Part shown: in pieces, positions 16,268 to 25,090 of the stretch | Position numbering within the stretch: position 1 is the stretch's first letter | How the letters are laid out: the number at the start of each line of letters is the position of its first letter | Source: an uncultured Prevotellaceae bacterium | GTDB taxonomy: Bacteria > Bacteroidota > Bacteroidia > Bacteroidales > Muribaculaceae | NCBI GenBank assembly: GCA_900317835.1 | Contig: ONIL01000029.1 | Coordinates: forward strand, 1-51,691 | Reading direction: 5' to 3' | Length of the DNA stretch: 51,691 nucleotides | The notes under the pieces: model-generated | Told to the model about the DNA's origin: nothing | The model's input: only the letters and a program-made list of their open reading frames with translations | Databases searched by the model: none | Position numbers and translations under genes: made by a program

Positions 16268-17859
16268 CGTTTGTTGAAGTTAAAGTCGCCACTATAGGTG
16301 ATGCCCAACTGGGCTCCCCAGTTGTTGCCGTAGAGCTTGCCGCGGTCCATGGCGAATTGGGCCTTGAATGCCCAGCCGTTATGGGTGTGATAGTTGGCTT
16401 CGAGCAACATTGAGAAGTCATCGACGCTGCCCACGCGCGGGATGATGGGCGTGCCCCACACCTTGCGGTAGGAGGCCTTCAGGCGGTAAGACCACTCGTC
16501 GGAGAACCAACCGTTGACAGCGGCGTGGAAACCGCGCAACACGTTGTCGCGGTAGCGCATGTAGCCGTCCTGGTTGTAAAGCGGCGACTTGACAAAGGGT
16601 GAGCCGATGGACATGCCGCGGCTCTGGTAGCCGTTGTAAATGTAGTTGTTGTAGTAATCGTCGGCACCCGATGAGTGGCTGGTGATGGGCGTGCCCTCGT
16701 GGTCGTTGGGCGTCCAGTGGATGGGCCCGCTCTGGTTGGTGAAGTCGATGTACTCAATAACTGCACCCGAAACCAGATAATGGCCAAACTGGCGGAACTC
16801 AATGCCCCACAGGCCGTCAAAGCCGTTCATCTTGCCGATGCCCGATCCGTCTTCCCACAGCCACTGGGTGTAAGCGCGCAAATGTTGATATTCGCTCAGG
16901 CTGTACTGCAGAGCAATATCCCATGTGCCCAGGTGGTTACCCTCGACAAAGGAGTCGCCCGCGCTGTTGCCGCCACTGCCTGCGATAAAAGTGCGGAAAA
17001 AGGCCTTGGCGTCAGCATCCATTTTGACGGTGCGCGTCACCTGGCCGTCCTCGTAATACTTGGCTGTGCCGCCGAACTGGCAAGCCGCTTGGGCGCCTAT
17101 GGTGAGCACGACGGGCTGGTCGGGCTTGGTACGGAAGTGCAGGCTCTTGTAATGGAGCCAAAAGTCAGTGGTAATGAAGTGGTTGTAGTAGTTGTAGTGG
17201 TTCTCGAGCCACTTGTCGTCCAGTTGGCGGAAGTAGCCAAATTCACCTTGGATCTGCACCCATCCCTTGGTGAACGGTATGTTCTGGAAATCGATGAAAC
17301 CGGCACGCAGTCCCACTGGCGGGCGGGCATTGTTGCTCCACACGAGGTCGCCGCTGCTCAGCGAGCCATCGACGATGGGTGAAGCCTTGCGGGCCTGACC
17401 AGCCACGGCAAAGATGCTGCGGTAATTGGCAGCGAGATAGGCTTCTTGAATCCATACCCGTGCGGGATGTTGCTTTTGCACCTCAAACTGCCCATTGCCC
17501 GCATAGCGCTGATAGCCGGCATCAGACGCATAACCGCCCCAGACTTCAAGCCCTGCACCCCACGAGAAGCGCTTGTGCAGGGAGCCGTTCCATAGCTTGG
17601 CAGTGGCATAAACAAGGGCTGAGTACTGCTGGGTGGTGGTGCCACCGCAGTTAGAACCGATGTAGTAGGGCGCCAACTCGCTGTTGCCGGCGTTAGCAAT
17701 CATGCCTACCGAGAAATGTGTTCTGGAAATACGAGTCACAGCAGGGTCGAATGTGGGATAATTAGTGCTATCGGACTGAAGACTGTCCACGGGAGCCTGA
17801 CCCACCACACACAGGGCAGCAGTGAGCATGATGAGTAATGATAAAGTGTATTTTATCAT
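16264..17859 (-). CDS. Capsule assembly Wzi family outer-membrane protein
   Basis: A 531-residue protein with a signal peptide (MIKYTLSLLIMLTAALCVVGQ) and a long run of amphipathic, aromatic-rich strands ending in a typical barrel C-terminus (LGITYSGDFNFNKR). Features such as NAGNSELAPYYIGSN, the GGxTTQQYSAL stretch and AVAGQARKASPIVDGSLSSG match the Wzi family (capsule assembly, 18-stranded barrel anchoring capsular polysaccharide). It lies 14 bases after glsB and overlaps the small lipoprotein gene, linking capsule attachment with membrane-lipid synthesis in one transcript. Confidence 0.85.
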   Translation of the reverse strand: MIKYTLSLLIMLTAALCVVGQAPVDSLQSDSTNYPTFDPAVTRISRTHFSVGMIANAGNSELAPYYIGSNCGGTTTQQYSALVYATAKLWNGSLHKRFSWGAGLEVWGGYASDAGYQRYAGNGQFEVQKQHPARVWIQEAYLAANYRSIFAVAGQARKASPIVDGSLSSGDLVWSNNARPPVGLRAGFIDFQNIPFTKGWVQIQGEFGYFRQLDDKWLENHYNYYNHFITTDFWLHYKSLHFRTKPDQPVVLTIGAQAACQFGGTAKYYEDGQVTRTVKMDADAKAFFRTFIAGSGGNSAGDSFVEGNHLGTWDIALQYSLSEYQHLRAYTQWLWEDGSGIGKMNGFDGLWGIEFRQFGHYLVSGAVIEYIDFTNQSGPIHWTPNDHEGTPITSHSSGADDYYNNYIYNGYQSRGMSIGSPFVKSPLYNQDGYMRYRDNVLRGFHAAVNGWFSDEWSYRLKASYRKVWGTPIIPRVGSVDDFSMLLEANYHTHNGWAFKAQFAMDRGKLYGNNWGAQLGITYSGDFNFNKR

Positions 17860-17873
17860 GATGTATTTGAGTG

Positions 17874-18812
17874 TTACCGTTCGATGTTCGCCAGGTAGGA
17901 GTCGATGTGGCGTCGCTTCTTCTCGTCGGCGATTTCGTCGAGGTTGATGAGAATGCCCGTTTCCTCGACATTGCCGAATTCACGATTGATGGCCGTGCCC
18001 AGCAGCAGCATCTTGGGAGACAGGCCCATATAGGCGTTGACCAGCGGCGGGATGTTGATGCCATGATTACGGATGAAGGCGTTCAGGCGCTTGTAGTCCT
18101 CGCGGAAGTCGTTGCCGACAAAATGTGACATCAGTTCGGGGTCGTCGTTGCGGGTGTCGGGCAAGGGGTCGATGGGCACCACCAGCCCTTCCTTGTCCTC
18201 AAAGTAGAGGTTGAGGAAGCAGAGCAGCATATCGCGACAGTCGCGCACGTAGCTTGGATACATCGTCATCTTGCCGAACATGTACTTGACTTGGGGATAG
18301 ATGATGGTCAATGCTCCCAGTCCGTCCCACAGGTTGTCAAGGGCGAAAAGCGCTCTGGCCCCCTCACGCGTTGACTGGTACTCTGGACGAACGAACGAAC
18401 GCCCCAACTCAATGGTCACGGGCAGGATCTCATTCAAGAACCTGTCACTGAAGTTGAACAGGTGCCCAGTAGCGATGCGAGGCACAGCATTCTCCACCTT
18501 CACGTCCCAGCCGCCGATGAAGCGGTAGGCTCCGATGATTTCCCGCTTATCGGGGTTCCACACCAGCAATTGCTGGCAGGGTGGGTCCATCAGGTCAAAC
18601 TCGTCAATGTCGCACACCTTACCCGTGCCGCCTCCCGCAGCGCGGAATGTGATTTCGCGCAAACGCCCAATTTCATGCATGGTATTGGGGGCGTTGTGGG
18701 CAGTGACGACATAAATGTCGTTGTCGGCCTTGTTGGTGTGCCGCAACAGGCGCTCGCTGGTGAGCTCCTGCTCGATAAGTTGGATGGGGATAGGATCGAT
18801 AATGGGTTCCAT
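17874..18812 (-). CDS. glsB: Glycine-lipid synthase N-acyltransferase (GNAT/hemolysin-type)
   Basis: A 312-residue acyltransferase of the OlsB/GNAT type: the segment IGRLREITFRAAGGGTGK and later IELGRSFVRPEYQ mark the acyl-ACP-dependent N-acyltransferases that make ornithine or glycine lipids. In Bacteroides thetaiotaomicron the glsB-glsA pair makes glycine lipids: GlsB adds a 3-hydroxy fatty acid to the amino group of glycine. The adjacent PlsC-type gene fits GlsA exactly, four bases upstream. The assignment rests on family likeness and the gene pair. Confidence 0.82.
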   Translation of the reverse strand: MEPIIDPIPIQLIEQELTSERLLRHTNKADNDIYVVTAHNAPNTMHEIGRLREITFRAAGGGTGKVCDIDEFDLMDPPCQQLLVWNPDKREIIGAYRFIGGWDVKVENAVPRIATGHLFNFSDRFLNEILPVTIELGRSFVRPEYQSTREGARALFALDNLWDGLGALTIIYPQVKYMFGKMTMYPSYVRDCRDMLLCFLNLYFEDKEGLVVPIDPLPDTRNDDPELMSHFVGNDFREDYKRLNAFIRNHGINIPPLVNAYMGLSPKMLLLGTAINREFGNVEETGILINLDEIADEKKRRHIDSYLANIER

Positions 18813-18816
18813 AGGG

Positions 18817-19641
18817 CTAATCTTTCGGCTTGATGTTATATACTATTTCTCTCAGGCGGGCGGCTTCTTGCTTGGGATGGGTACCGTCGAGCGTGTCCCA
18901 GCGAATGGGTTCGCCAATGACGGCATGCAACGTGCTGCCGCACTTCTTGATCATCTCTTTAGGCAGGAAGACGAGTTCAATATTGAATTTGATGCCCAAC
19001 CGCTTGCGCCACTTGGCAAAGCGGTAAAAGAAGCGCGAATTGACGGCATCAAAATAGATAGGCACGATGTCACGCTGATAGTTCACGGCATGAACGACAA
19101 CAGACTTCTGCCACGGCAGGTCAGCGATACTGCCGTCAGGTTGCATGCGCGAGCACAAGCCAGCAGGGAAGGTAATGAACTGGTCATCACTGGCTAATGC
19201 CTCTTCGATTTGTGAGGCGGCAGCACGCGACTGGCTACCATATTTGTTCACAGGCAAGAACACTCCCCGCAAGGGTTCCACGGCCATGAGCAAGTCATTG
19301 ACCAGGAACTTGATCTTGCGGTCATAACGGTTGCCCAACAACGAAATGAGGGCCAAACCGTCGAGGCCACCCAACGGATGATTGGACACAAACATGAAGC
19401 GGCCGTCGGGTAAACGTTCCAGCCCAGTGGATTGCACGGTGATGTCCATCTCGTCAAGTGCAGCCGTTGCAGCATCAACACTATTCTTGTCCGCCATCTT
19501 CACGAGGATGGCATTAAGCTGGTCTTGGCAGATGGTACGCTCCAGCCAACGCACTGCAAAGCGCGGAATAAACTTGTAGTACTTGGGGAGACGATCCCTG
19601 AGCACTTTATCCACGTCTATTTTCATCGGTTGGCCGTTCAT
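18817..19641 (-). CDS. glsA: Glycine-lipid O-acyltransferase (PlsC-like)
   Basis: A 274-residue acyltransferase with the PlsC-type motif SNHPLGGLDGLAL (catalytic His and Asp), then FLPVNKYGSQSRAAASQIEEAL and FPAGLCSRMQPDG as the substrate-binding blocks. By analogy with B. thetaiotaomicron GlsA it adds the second fatty acid to the hydroxyl of N-acyl glycine. It is the first gene of the operon glsA-glsB-wzi-lipoprotein. The start may be 19641 or the ATG at 19626 (MKIDVDKVLRD), five codons in. Confidence 0.82.
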   Translation of the reverse strand: MNGQPMKIDVDKVLRDRLPKYYKFIPRFAVRWLERTICQDQLNAILVKMADKNSVDAATAALDEMDITVQSTGLERLPDGRFMFVSNHPLGGLDGLALISLLGNRYDRKIKFLVNDLLMAVEPLRGVFLPVNKYGSQSRAAASQIEEALASDDQFITFPAGLCSRMQPDGSIADLPWQKSVVVHAVNYQRDIVPIYFDAVNSRFFYRFAKWRKRLGIKFNIELVFLPKEMIKKCGSTLHAVIGEPIRWDTLDGTHPKQEAARLREIVYNIKPKD

Positions 19642-19671
19642 GTATCACCTATTGAGATTGATTTAAACATA

Positions 19672-19679
19672 CAAAGTTA
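19672..19679 (-). promoter_or_regulatory. Promoter -7 element of the glsA operon
   Basis: TAACTTTG on the minus strand, 30 bases before the 19641 start. Confidence 0.6.
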
Positions 19680-19717
19680 TATAATTTCACCGAAAATGTA
19701 ACGTCTGGAAGAAAAAA

Positions 19718-19749
19718 TTTGTCAATAACGGCTAATTGTTCTAATTTTG
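19718..19749 (+). promoter_or_regulatory. Promoter of the polytopic membrane protein gene
   Basis: TTTG (19718-19721), 20 bases, TAATTTTG (19742-19749): a full consensus Bacteroidota promoter, divergent from that of glsA. Confidence 0.75.
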
Positions 19750-19800
19750 CAGTGACGATAACAAGTAAAACAGACCAGAGGATTGTTTGAAACTGATAGC

Positions 19801-21294
19801 ATGAAACAAGGTATCACCATGCCTAAACTGCTGTTGATGCTTGCCGAGGTAATTGCGTTTGCCTTGCTTGCCGTCGTATCTTCAAGTCATTTCGGGCTAG
19901 CAGACGGCTTGCGCATCACGGTCGCCTATCTGATTGCCTATCTGGTCCCTCAAATTGTTCTATCACGCGCCAAGGCCACCTCAACCACCGCCCATGTCAT
20001 TCTGTTTGTGCTATCAGTGTTCCTGATGGCCGTCTCCTATATCAACTTGCTGGAATGGACCTCGGTTGAAGATTATTCGTTAGCAATTCCTAATTTACAA
20101 AATGATGCCCGCACTTACTACAAGTGGGCACTGCATTACTATGATGGACGGGTTGAGTACCAAAAGGTGGCTTTCCCTGGATTCCCGATGATTATATTGG
20201 GGATGTGGCGTCTGCTGGGACTGAGCGTCATCTGGCCTCAGGCGATGAACATCATGTTCACGCTCACCGCTGTGGTACTCACCGGTATGACCACGCGCCG
20301 ACTGCTGGTCAACAGGTGCTCCCTTGATGCGGGCACATTGCTCAACTGCGGCATGGCCATGACCCTGCTACTGAGCTATTACCTCATGTCAGGCATCTCC
20401 ATGTTGAAAGAGGGCTCGGTATTTCTGTCGGTCTCCCTGGCGGGTTTTTCACTAGCCTCGATGACGGCAGCCGATGAAGAAAGGCGGCACCTGTCACGTG
20501 ACATCGTGATCTTTGCCCTGGCTTGTGTCATCATGTCCTTTATCCGCACCACATTTATCTATTTTATCTTGTTGGGAGTCCTATTGATGGTGCTGCCTCA
20601 TTGGCGGCGGGACTGGGGCATGGCACTTGGCATGGTTGCTATTGCGCTCATCACCCTGTACCTTGGCAACTCATTGGCATTTTACTCATTTGACCAGCAC
20701 GCGCGCATCATCAAGGGCGGCTGGAGCATGCAGCAGGTCTATGTCGATGGCTCCATCAATCAGAATTTCCGCAAGGTCATCGGCTATTACTTCCTGTACT
20801 CACCGTGGCACAAGCTATTCATCCTTCCCGTCACAACGGGTCTGCAGTTCATCATTCCATTCCCCTGGCCCAACCTGCATGAGAGTGTTGATCTCTTTAA
20901 TTGGCTCTCCCGCTTCTCTTACGGCTGGTACCTTGTGGGTGGCATTACCCTGTTTTACTACCTGTTCATGATGTGGAAACGTCATTCCAACATGGGCATC
21001 TGGCCCTTGTGGCCAGCCATATCGTTCATCATCATAGCCTATATCGTGGCAGGTTCTGTCGTGAGATATACCTTGCCATTTGAACCCTTGATGATACCTG
21101 TAGCCCTATATGTCCTGTGCAAACTGCGCGAGGGTCTTTGGCGCAAGCCCTTCAAGCGATGGAGTATTTTCTACATCATCCTGCTGATGGTTACCCTGCT
21201 GACCTGTCTTGAAATTCAGAAGATGTCCATTTCCACCATGCTTCACACACTACCGCTGGCCCATTACCTGAAATACTACTTACCCTACATCTAG
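19801..21294 (+). CDS. Polytopic membrane protein, possibly a glycan polymerase or GT-C-type enzyme
   Basis: A 497-residue protein with about a dozen hydrophobic segments, taking the ATG at 19801 (MKQGITMPKLLLMLAE); an upstream in-frame TTG is less likely. Between the first helices lies a soluble loop NLQNDARTYYKWALHYYDGR, and a later loop carries QHARIIKGGWSMQQVYVDGS. The acidic/aromatic first loop recalls GT-C glycosyltransferases and O-antigen-processing proteins, but no decisive motif is seen. It stands alone with a strong promoter; a weak hairpin (21297-21316) follows the stop codon. Confidence 0.6.
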   Translation: MKQGITMPKLLLMLAEVIAFALLAVVSSSHFGLADGLRITVAYLIAYLVPQIVLSRAKATSTTAHVILFVLSVFLMAVSYINLLEWTSVEDYSLAIPNLQNDARTYYKWALHYYDGRVEYQKVAFPGFPMIILGMWRLLGLSVIWPQAMNIMFTLTAVVLTGMTTRRLLVNRCSLDAGTLLNCGMAMTLLLSYYLMSGISMLKEGSVFLSVSLAGFSLASMTAADEERRHLSRDIVIFALACVIMSFIRTTFIYFILLGVLLMVLPHWRRDWGMALGMVAIALITLYLGNSLAFYSFDQHARIIKGGWSMQQVYVDGSINQNFRKVIGYYFLYSPWHKLFILPVTTGLQFIIPFPWPNLHESVDLFNWLSRFSYGWYLVGGITLFYYLFMMWKRHSNMGIWPLWPAISFIIIAYIVAGSVVRYTLPFEPLMIPVALYVLCKLREGLWRKPFKRWSIFYIILLMVTLLTCLEIQKMSISTMLHTLPLAHYLKYYLPYI

Positions 21295-21437
21295 CCCTGA
21301 TGCCACTGGTCATCAGATTTTGCCATTTTGTCGTCATTAATTTGGGAGTTTATCGGTTTTGGGAATTATCCGAATAAACCTCTCTTAGCACAATCGGTCT
21401 AAAAGTCAACAAATGACAATTCTAAAACTGACTGATT

Positions 21438-22115
21438 ATGAAAAAGACAATTATCTTCACCCTGATGTGCGTCATGATCGCACTGCCTGCGATGGCTCAA
21501 CGAGGCTATGGTTATGGTCCTGGCCCGCGGATTCAGACGGTGAGCCGCCATGGCAACGAGTATATCGGGTGGCATCGCTACTACTTCGGCCTTAGAGTGG
21601 GCATGAACGCGTCACACGTCAGCAGCGAGAGCGCGCTACTTGACGGCAGCAGCATCAAGACTGGCCTGAATATCGGCGTCGCCGCTGGCACCCAACTGTC
21701 CTACCGTGCCCCTGTTTTCCTGGAAACAGGATTGTATTACACTCAAAAGGGCGGCAAGAGCGGGTCTGGACACGAGAAGTTCACCTATGACTTGAACTAT
21801 CTGGAATTGCCTCTGCTCATCAAGTACAAGCATTTTGTAGGCAACCATACCAGCATCCAGCCTTATGCGGGCGGTTATTTGGCCCTCGGCACCGATGGAG
21901 ACATCAAGAACTACGGTACGCGGACAGCCTTCAGCTCCTTTGACAACGGCTACTTCAACCGCTTTGACGGCGGACTGAAAATTGGATGCGGTGTGGGTTA
22001 CAATATGCTCTACCTTGACGCCAGCTATGACATCGGCCTGTCAAACATCGGCCAAGACAACTTTGACGATACGCACAACGGGTGCTTCACGATAAACTTA
22101 GGTGTGAACTTTTAG
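21438..22115 (+). CDS. Outer-membrane beta-barrel protein (PorT-like family)
   Basis: A 225-residue protein with a signal peptide (MKKTIIFTLMCVMIALPAMAQ) and alternating hydrophobic strands: YYFGLRVGMNASHVS, LNIGVAAGTQLSYRAPVFLE, TGLYYTQKGGKSGSG, YLELPLLIKYKH, IQPYAGGYLALG, FTINLGVNF. This is the pattern of eight-stranded porin-family barrels (outer membrane protein beta-barrel domain). No specific substrate can be inferred. It is a single-gene unit with a strong terminator. Confidence 0.82.
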   Translation: MKKTIIFTLMCVMIALPAMAQRGYGYGPGPRIQTVSRHGNEYIGWHRYYFGLRVGMNASHVSSESALLDGSSIKTGLNIGVAAGTQLSYRAPVFLETGLYYTQKGGKSGSGHEKFTYDLNYLELPLLIKYKHFVGNHTSIQPYAGGYLALGTDGDIKNYGTRTAFSSFDNGYFNRFDGGLKIGCGVGYNMLYLDASYDIGLSNIGQDNFDDTHNGCFTINLGVNF

Positions 22116-22148
22116 GTGCTTTTAGCCCGTAACGTTAATTTCTGGGTG

Positions 22149-22186
22149 GCGCGTGCCACTTCACACCGGTGGCACGCGCATTTTTT
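22149..22186 (+). terminator. Terminator of the outer-membrane barrel gene
   Basis: Perfect 11-bp stem GCGCGTGCCAC/GTGGCACGCGC (22149-22159 with 22169-22179) followed by A and six T. Confidence 0.9.
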
Positions 22187-22219
22187 CACTCGAATGTTAC
22201 GCGATTAACTTATTTTTCT

Positions 22220-22227
22220 TACTTTTG
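22220..22227 (+). promoter_or_regulatory. Promoter -7 element of the Tyr-rich lipoprotein gene
   Basis: TACTTTTG followed by C, 35 bases before the ATG at 22262. Confidence 0.55.
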
Positions 22228-22261
22228 CACATCTATAAACTATTCTAAACTCATTTGCGCT

Positions 22262-22771
22262 ATGAAAAAGTTATACTACATCATGCTGTTGGCAGTCATG
22301 TCATTTGCAATGACCTCATGCGACGGATGGGATTCACCCTACTATGTGGATGACATCGTCGGCAGTTGGGAGTCTTATTACGGACATGACGGCTATCGCG
22401 AATATGACATCATGGGCTATGACGTGGTCCGCTATGATTTCTACGCCAATCACACTGGTCGTTACACGTATTATTCCTACTATGGTTTGAGCTACGTGGA
22501 CTTTGACTGGGAGACCTACGGCAACCGTCTGTACATCAGGTATGATGGTGGCGACAGCGAGTACCTCTATTATGGATATGACCGAGCCGGTTACCTGATT
22601 ATGGCTCTTGACAGTCACTTCTACCGCTACACGGTCTATCGTCCCTCAGGGTACTGGGCTCCTGCCAAAGAAGCCACAGCCGACGATAAAAAGCTGACGA
22701 CCAACAAGGACATGGACACGAGCTCTTCAAGAGCTGTCATCTCCAAATCGGAGGGTACCCAGTACAAGTAA
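22262..22771 (+). CDS. Tyrosine-rich lipoprotein, lipocalin-like
   Basis: A 169-residue lipoprotein: MKKLYYIMLLAVMSFAMTSC with lipobox at Cys20. The mature protein is exceptionally rich in tyrosine (30 Tyr in the whole protein), concentrated in a beta-rich core (YYVDDIVGSWESYYGHDG, FYANHTGRYTYYSYYGLS, NRLYIRYDGGDSEYLYYG). The core resembles small lipocalin-like barrels; the last 40 residues are polar and probably disordered. The start at 22262 is set by the promoter and the signal peptide. Function unknown. Confidence 0.75.
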   Translation: MKKLYYIMLLAVMSFAMTSCDGWDSPYYVDDIVGSWESYYGHDGYREYDIMGYDVVRYDFYANHTGRYTYYSYYGLSYVDFDWETYGNRLYIRYDGGDSEYLYYGYDRAGYLIMALDSHFYRYTVYRPSGYWAPAKEATADDKKLTTNKDMDTSSSRAVISKSEGTQYK

Positions 22772-22788
22772 AAGACTGGACAGGAACA

Positions 22789-22821
22789 AAAACGGCCGAG
22801 GCATTGCGCTTCGGCCGTTTT
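22789..22821. terminator. Bidirectional terminator overlapping the tatD stop codon
   Basis: Perfect 11-bp stem AAAACGGCCGA/TCGGCCGTTTT (22789-22799 with 22811-22821). It serves the lipoprotein gene on the plus strand and the hemD-tatD operon on the minus strand, whose stop codon (22820-22822) is inside the stem. Confidence 0.88.
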
Positions 22822-23455
22822 ATTTTGTGTTAAGGCATTGGGACAAATTACTTGAAGCAATATCTTCTATCGCCGACGGCGGCAGTCCCAGGACATCAGC
22901 CACCCGCAGGGCCACCTCACCGATGCCAACATCGGCTTCATCGGTTTCGATAAGCAATCGGTCATGTGGTGTTACAGTAATAGCATTGGTGTTAAAAAGA
23001 TGGCCGAATGACAGGTAACATCCCGCCCCAAGCAGCATTCGAGCCACATGCTCGTTTCCTCTCATGCCATGGATAATCATGGTGACGCCTGCCAACCCCG
23101 CCCGTTGACGCAAGGTGAGGATTTCCTGAACGGCACGCACACAGTGCACAACCACAGGCATGTCAAGGATGGCTGCCAATTGTAAATGACGCACGAACAC
23201 CTGACCCTGAATATCGATGGCCGCCCCACGCAACCGGTCTAAACCCGTTTCACCTATAGCCAGCACTTGAGGATGCCGTGCGCATTGCTCCAATAAATCA
23301 AAGTCGGCATCGGTGAGCCGGTCCACATCATGCCATGGATGAAAACCCACAGTGTACCACAATCCCGGTTGCGGATCAAATTCACGCGGGTTCACGGCAA
23401 TGAGCGCCTGGGCCGCATCAAGCCTATGGGTATGGCAATCAATAATCGACGTCAT
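22820..23455 (-). CDS. tatD: TatD family metal-dependent hydrolase
   Basis: A 211-residue TatD-type amidohydrolase/DNase, slightly short for the family (about 255). Metal-binding residues are all recognisable: DCHTH at the start, GETGLD, VVHCVR, IIHGMRG and the final Asp in IETDEAD. TatD proteins act as 3'-5' exonucleases in the cytoplasm and in DNA repair. Its ATG overlaps the yidD stop by four bases; it is the last gene of the operon. Confidence 0.88.
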   Translation of the reverse strand: MTSIIDCHTHRLDAAQALIAVNPREFDPQPGLWYTVGFHPWHDVDRLTDADFDLLEQCARHPQVLAIGETGLDRLRGAAIDIQGQVFVRHLQLAAILDMPVVVHCVRAVQEILTLRQRAGLAGVTMIIHGMRGNEHVARMLLGAGCYLSFGHLFNTNAITVTPHDRLLIETDEADVGIGEVALRVADVLGLPPSAIEDIASSNLSQCLNTK

Positions 23456-23715
23456 GGAACGGGATCATAACCGCTGCCGCCCCAAGGATTACAACGCAGA
23501 ATGCGCCAAATGGCCAAATACAATCCCTTGAAGGGGCCATGCTTGCGGATGGCCTCAACGGCATATTGGCTGCATGATGGGGTAAAACGGCATGTGGCGG
23601 GCTTGAGCGGTGAAATATACTTCTGGTAAAAACGAATGGGCAATATCAGCAGCCATCCGATGAAACGCAACACCTCACGCCATGCACACGTGATCTTATG
23701 GATTATTCTGCTCAT
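23452..23715 (-). CDS. yidD: Membrane protein insertion efficiency factor
   Basis: An 87-residue YidD (DUF37). It contains the diagnostic [20 protein letters not shown] and [19 protein letters not shown], with the conserved Cys residues, after a short membrane-associating segment ([15 protein letters not shown]). It assists YidC in inserting inner-membrane proteins. It overlaps the end of rnpA by 20 bases and tatD by four, as is typical of the rnpA-yidD module. Confidence 0.95.
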   Translation of the reverse strand: MSRIIHKITCAWREVLRFIGWLLILPIRFYQKYISPLKPATCRFTPSCSQYAVEAIRKHGPFKGLYLAIWRILRCNPWGGSGYDPVP

Positions 23716-24124
23716 GTTGCTCGGCGGGTTGCGATGTTGGTTGATCGGCGGCAGCCTGTGCTATGCGCTGCAACAGTGATGCCATTTTCTCGTCAATGAC
23801 ACTATAGGGCGCTGGGCTGTTGTCAAGATACACAAAAGCGATATCTACACCCCACCCCGCCTGCTCAAGCGGTGCCTGCAGCAGCACATGGCGGTTAAGA
23901 CGATAGGATTCCCTGACGCGACGACGCAGGGTGACGCGGTTAACGGCCTTGCGGATGCGCTTCTTGGGAATAGAGATGAGGAATTGCACAGGATTATCGC
24001 CACGGGGGCGCAACCTGAATGCGGCGCGCAACGGGAATGCCATCAACGACTTTCCTTCGTCAAAGAGGCGGTTCACTGCTGTGCGGCTGCACAATTTCTC
24101 GTCTTTATTTAACTTGTAATCCAT
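23696..24124 (-). CDS. rnpA: Ribonuclease P protein component
   Basis: A 142-residue RnpA, the protein subunit of RNase P that matures tRNA 5' ends. It begins [20 protein letters not shown] and has the RNA-binding segment [20 protein letters not shown]. The tail after residue 125 ([17 protein letters not shown]) is low-complexity and overlaps yidD. In this lineage rnpA is not next to rpmH but follows hemD, an arrangement seen across Bacteroidales. Confidence 0.95.
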   Translation of the reverse strand: MDYKLNKDEKLCSRTAVNRLFDEGKSLMAFPLRAAFRLRPRGDNPVQFLISIPKKRIRKAVNRVTLRRRVRESYRLNRHVLLQAPLEQAGWGVDIAFVYLDNSPAPYSVIDEKMASLLQRIAQAAADQPTSQPAEQHEQNNP

Positions 24125-24196
24125 TCAAGATGCGAAATTACACAAAAATGAGGTACACTCTACGCATACCTCATTAAAATATTCCTCTAAGTGGGG

Positions 24197-25090
24197 TTAT
24201 TTCTTTGGAGCCTTTGCGGCGGCCTCGGCTTTGGCCTTGCGGGTTGCGGCTGCCTTCTTGGCGGCTGCCGAGCGCTTTGCGGCCTCAAGTTGACGCGCCT
24301 TTTCTATTTTGGCGGCCTCACGTGCGGCTTTGCGTTCTTCCTTTTCCTCTTCGGCACGCATCTTCTTGAGGTATTGCTCTATGGCACCAGCCATCGACGG
24401 CGTTTCATGTGAAACGGTGACGTCCACCCTGATGCCAGCCTGGGCTGCAGCCTCGAGCGTGGTCTGCCCCATGGCAGCAATCACCACATTGCGCTCCTTG
24501 TAGTCAGGGAAATTGGTCGTGTAGGACTTAATACCTGCAGGAGTGAAAAATACCAGCATGTCATAGTCCAAGGTCTCACCTGGCTTAAAGTCGTTGCTCA
24601 CCGTGCGGTACATGACTGCTTTGACATACTTGACCTTGTTGTTGTCGAGTACTACCGCCTTGTCGTTGTGCACATCACTGACGGGCATGAGGTAAGTCTC
24701 CTTGTGGTGCTTGGCAATGATAGGAATCAGGTCTTCCATCAAGCCTGTCTCGCTATAGAAAATCTTGCGTTTGCGATAAATGACATACTTTTGCAGATAA
24801 TGAGCAATGGTCTCGCTGACGCAGAAGTACTTCAACGTGTCAGGGACATTGTAACGCAATTCTTTGCAAAGACGGAAGAAGTGATCAATAGCAGTGCGCG
24901 CGGTCAAGATGATGGCCGAATAGTCGGGCACATTAATCTTGGACTGCCTGAACTCTTTGGACGAGAGTCCTTCTACCTTGATAAAAGGTCGGAATACTAT
25001 CTCCACACCATATTTTTTCTCCAAGTCAAAATAAGGAGACTTCTCGGACGTTGGTCTGGGTTGTGAAACCAGAATTTTCTTAATACTCAT
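24197..25090 (-). CDS. hemD: Uroporphyrinogen-III synthase with Lys/Ala-rich tail
   Basis: A 297-residue protein. Residues 1-245 match the Bacteroidales HemD-type fold (MSIKKILVSQPRPTSEKSPY, ILTARTAIDHFFRL, MLVFFTPAGIKSYTTNFPD, VIAAMGQTTLEAAAQAG), which cyclises hydroxymethylbilane to uroporphyrinogen III. The last 50 residues are almost only Lys, Ala, Glu and Arg, a tail not needed for catalysis. The gene begins directly at the stop of the DUF4271 gene and is followed by rnpA. Confidence 0.88.
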   Translation of the reverse strand: MSIKKILVSQPRPTSEKSPYFDLEKKYGVEIVFRPFIKVEGLSSKEFRQSKINVPDYSAIILTARTAIDHFFRLCKELRYNVPDTLKYFCVSETIAHYLQKYVIYRKRKIFYSETGLMEDLIPIIAKHHKETYLMPVSDVHNDKAVVLDNNKVKYVKAVMYRTVSNDFKPGETLDYDMLVFFTPAGIKSYTTNFPDYKERNVVIAAMGQTTLEAAAQAGIRVDVTVSHETPSMAGAIEQYLKKMRAEEEKEERKAAREAAKIEKARQLEAAKRSAAAKKAAATRKAKAEAAAKAPKK

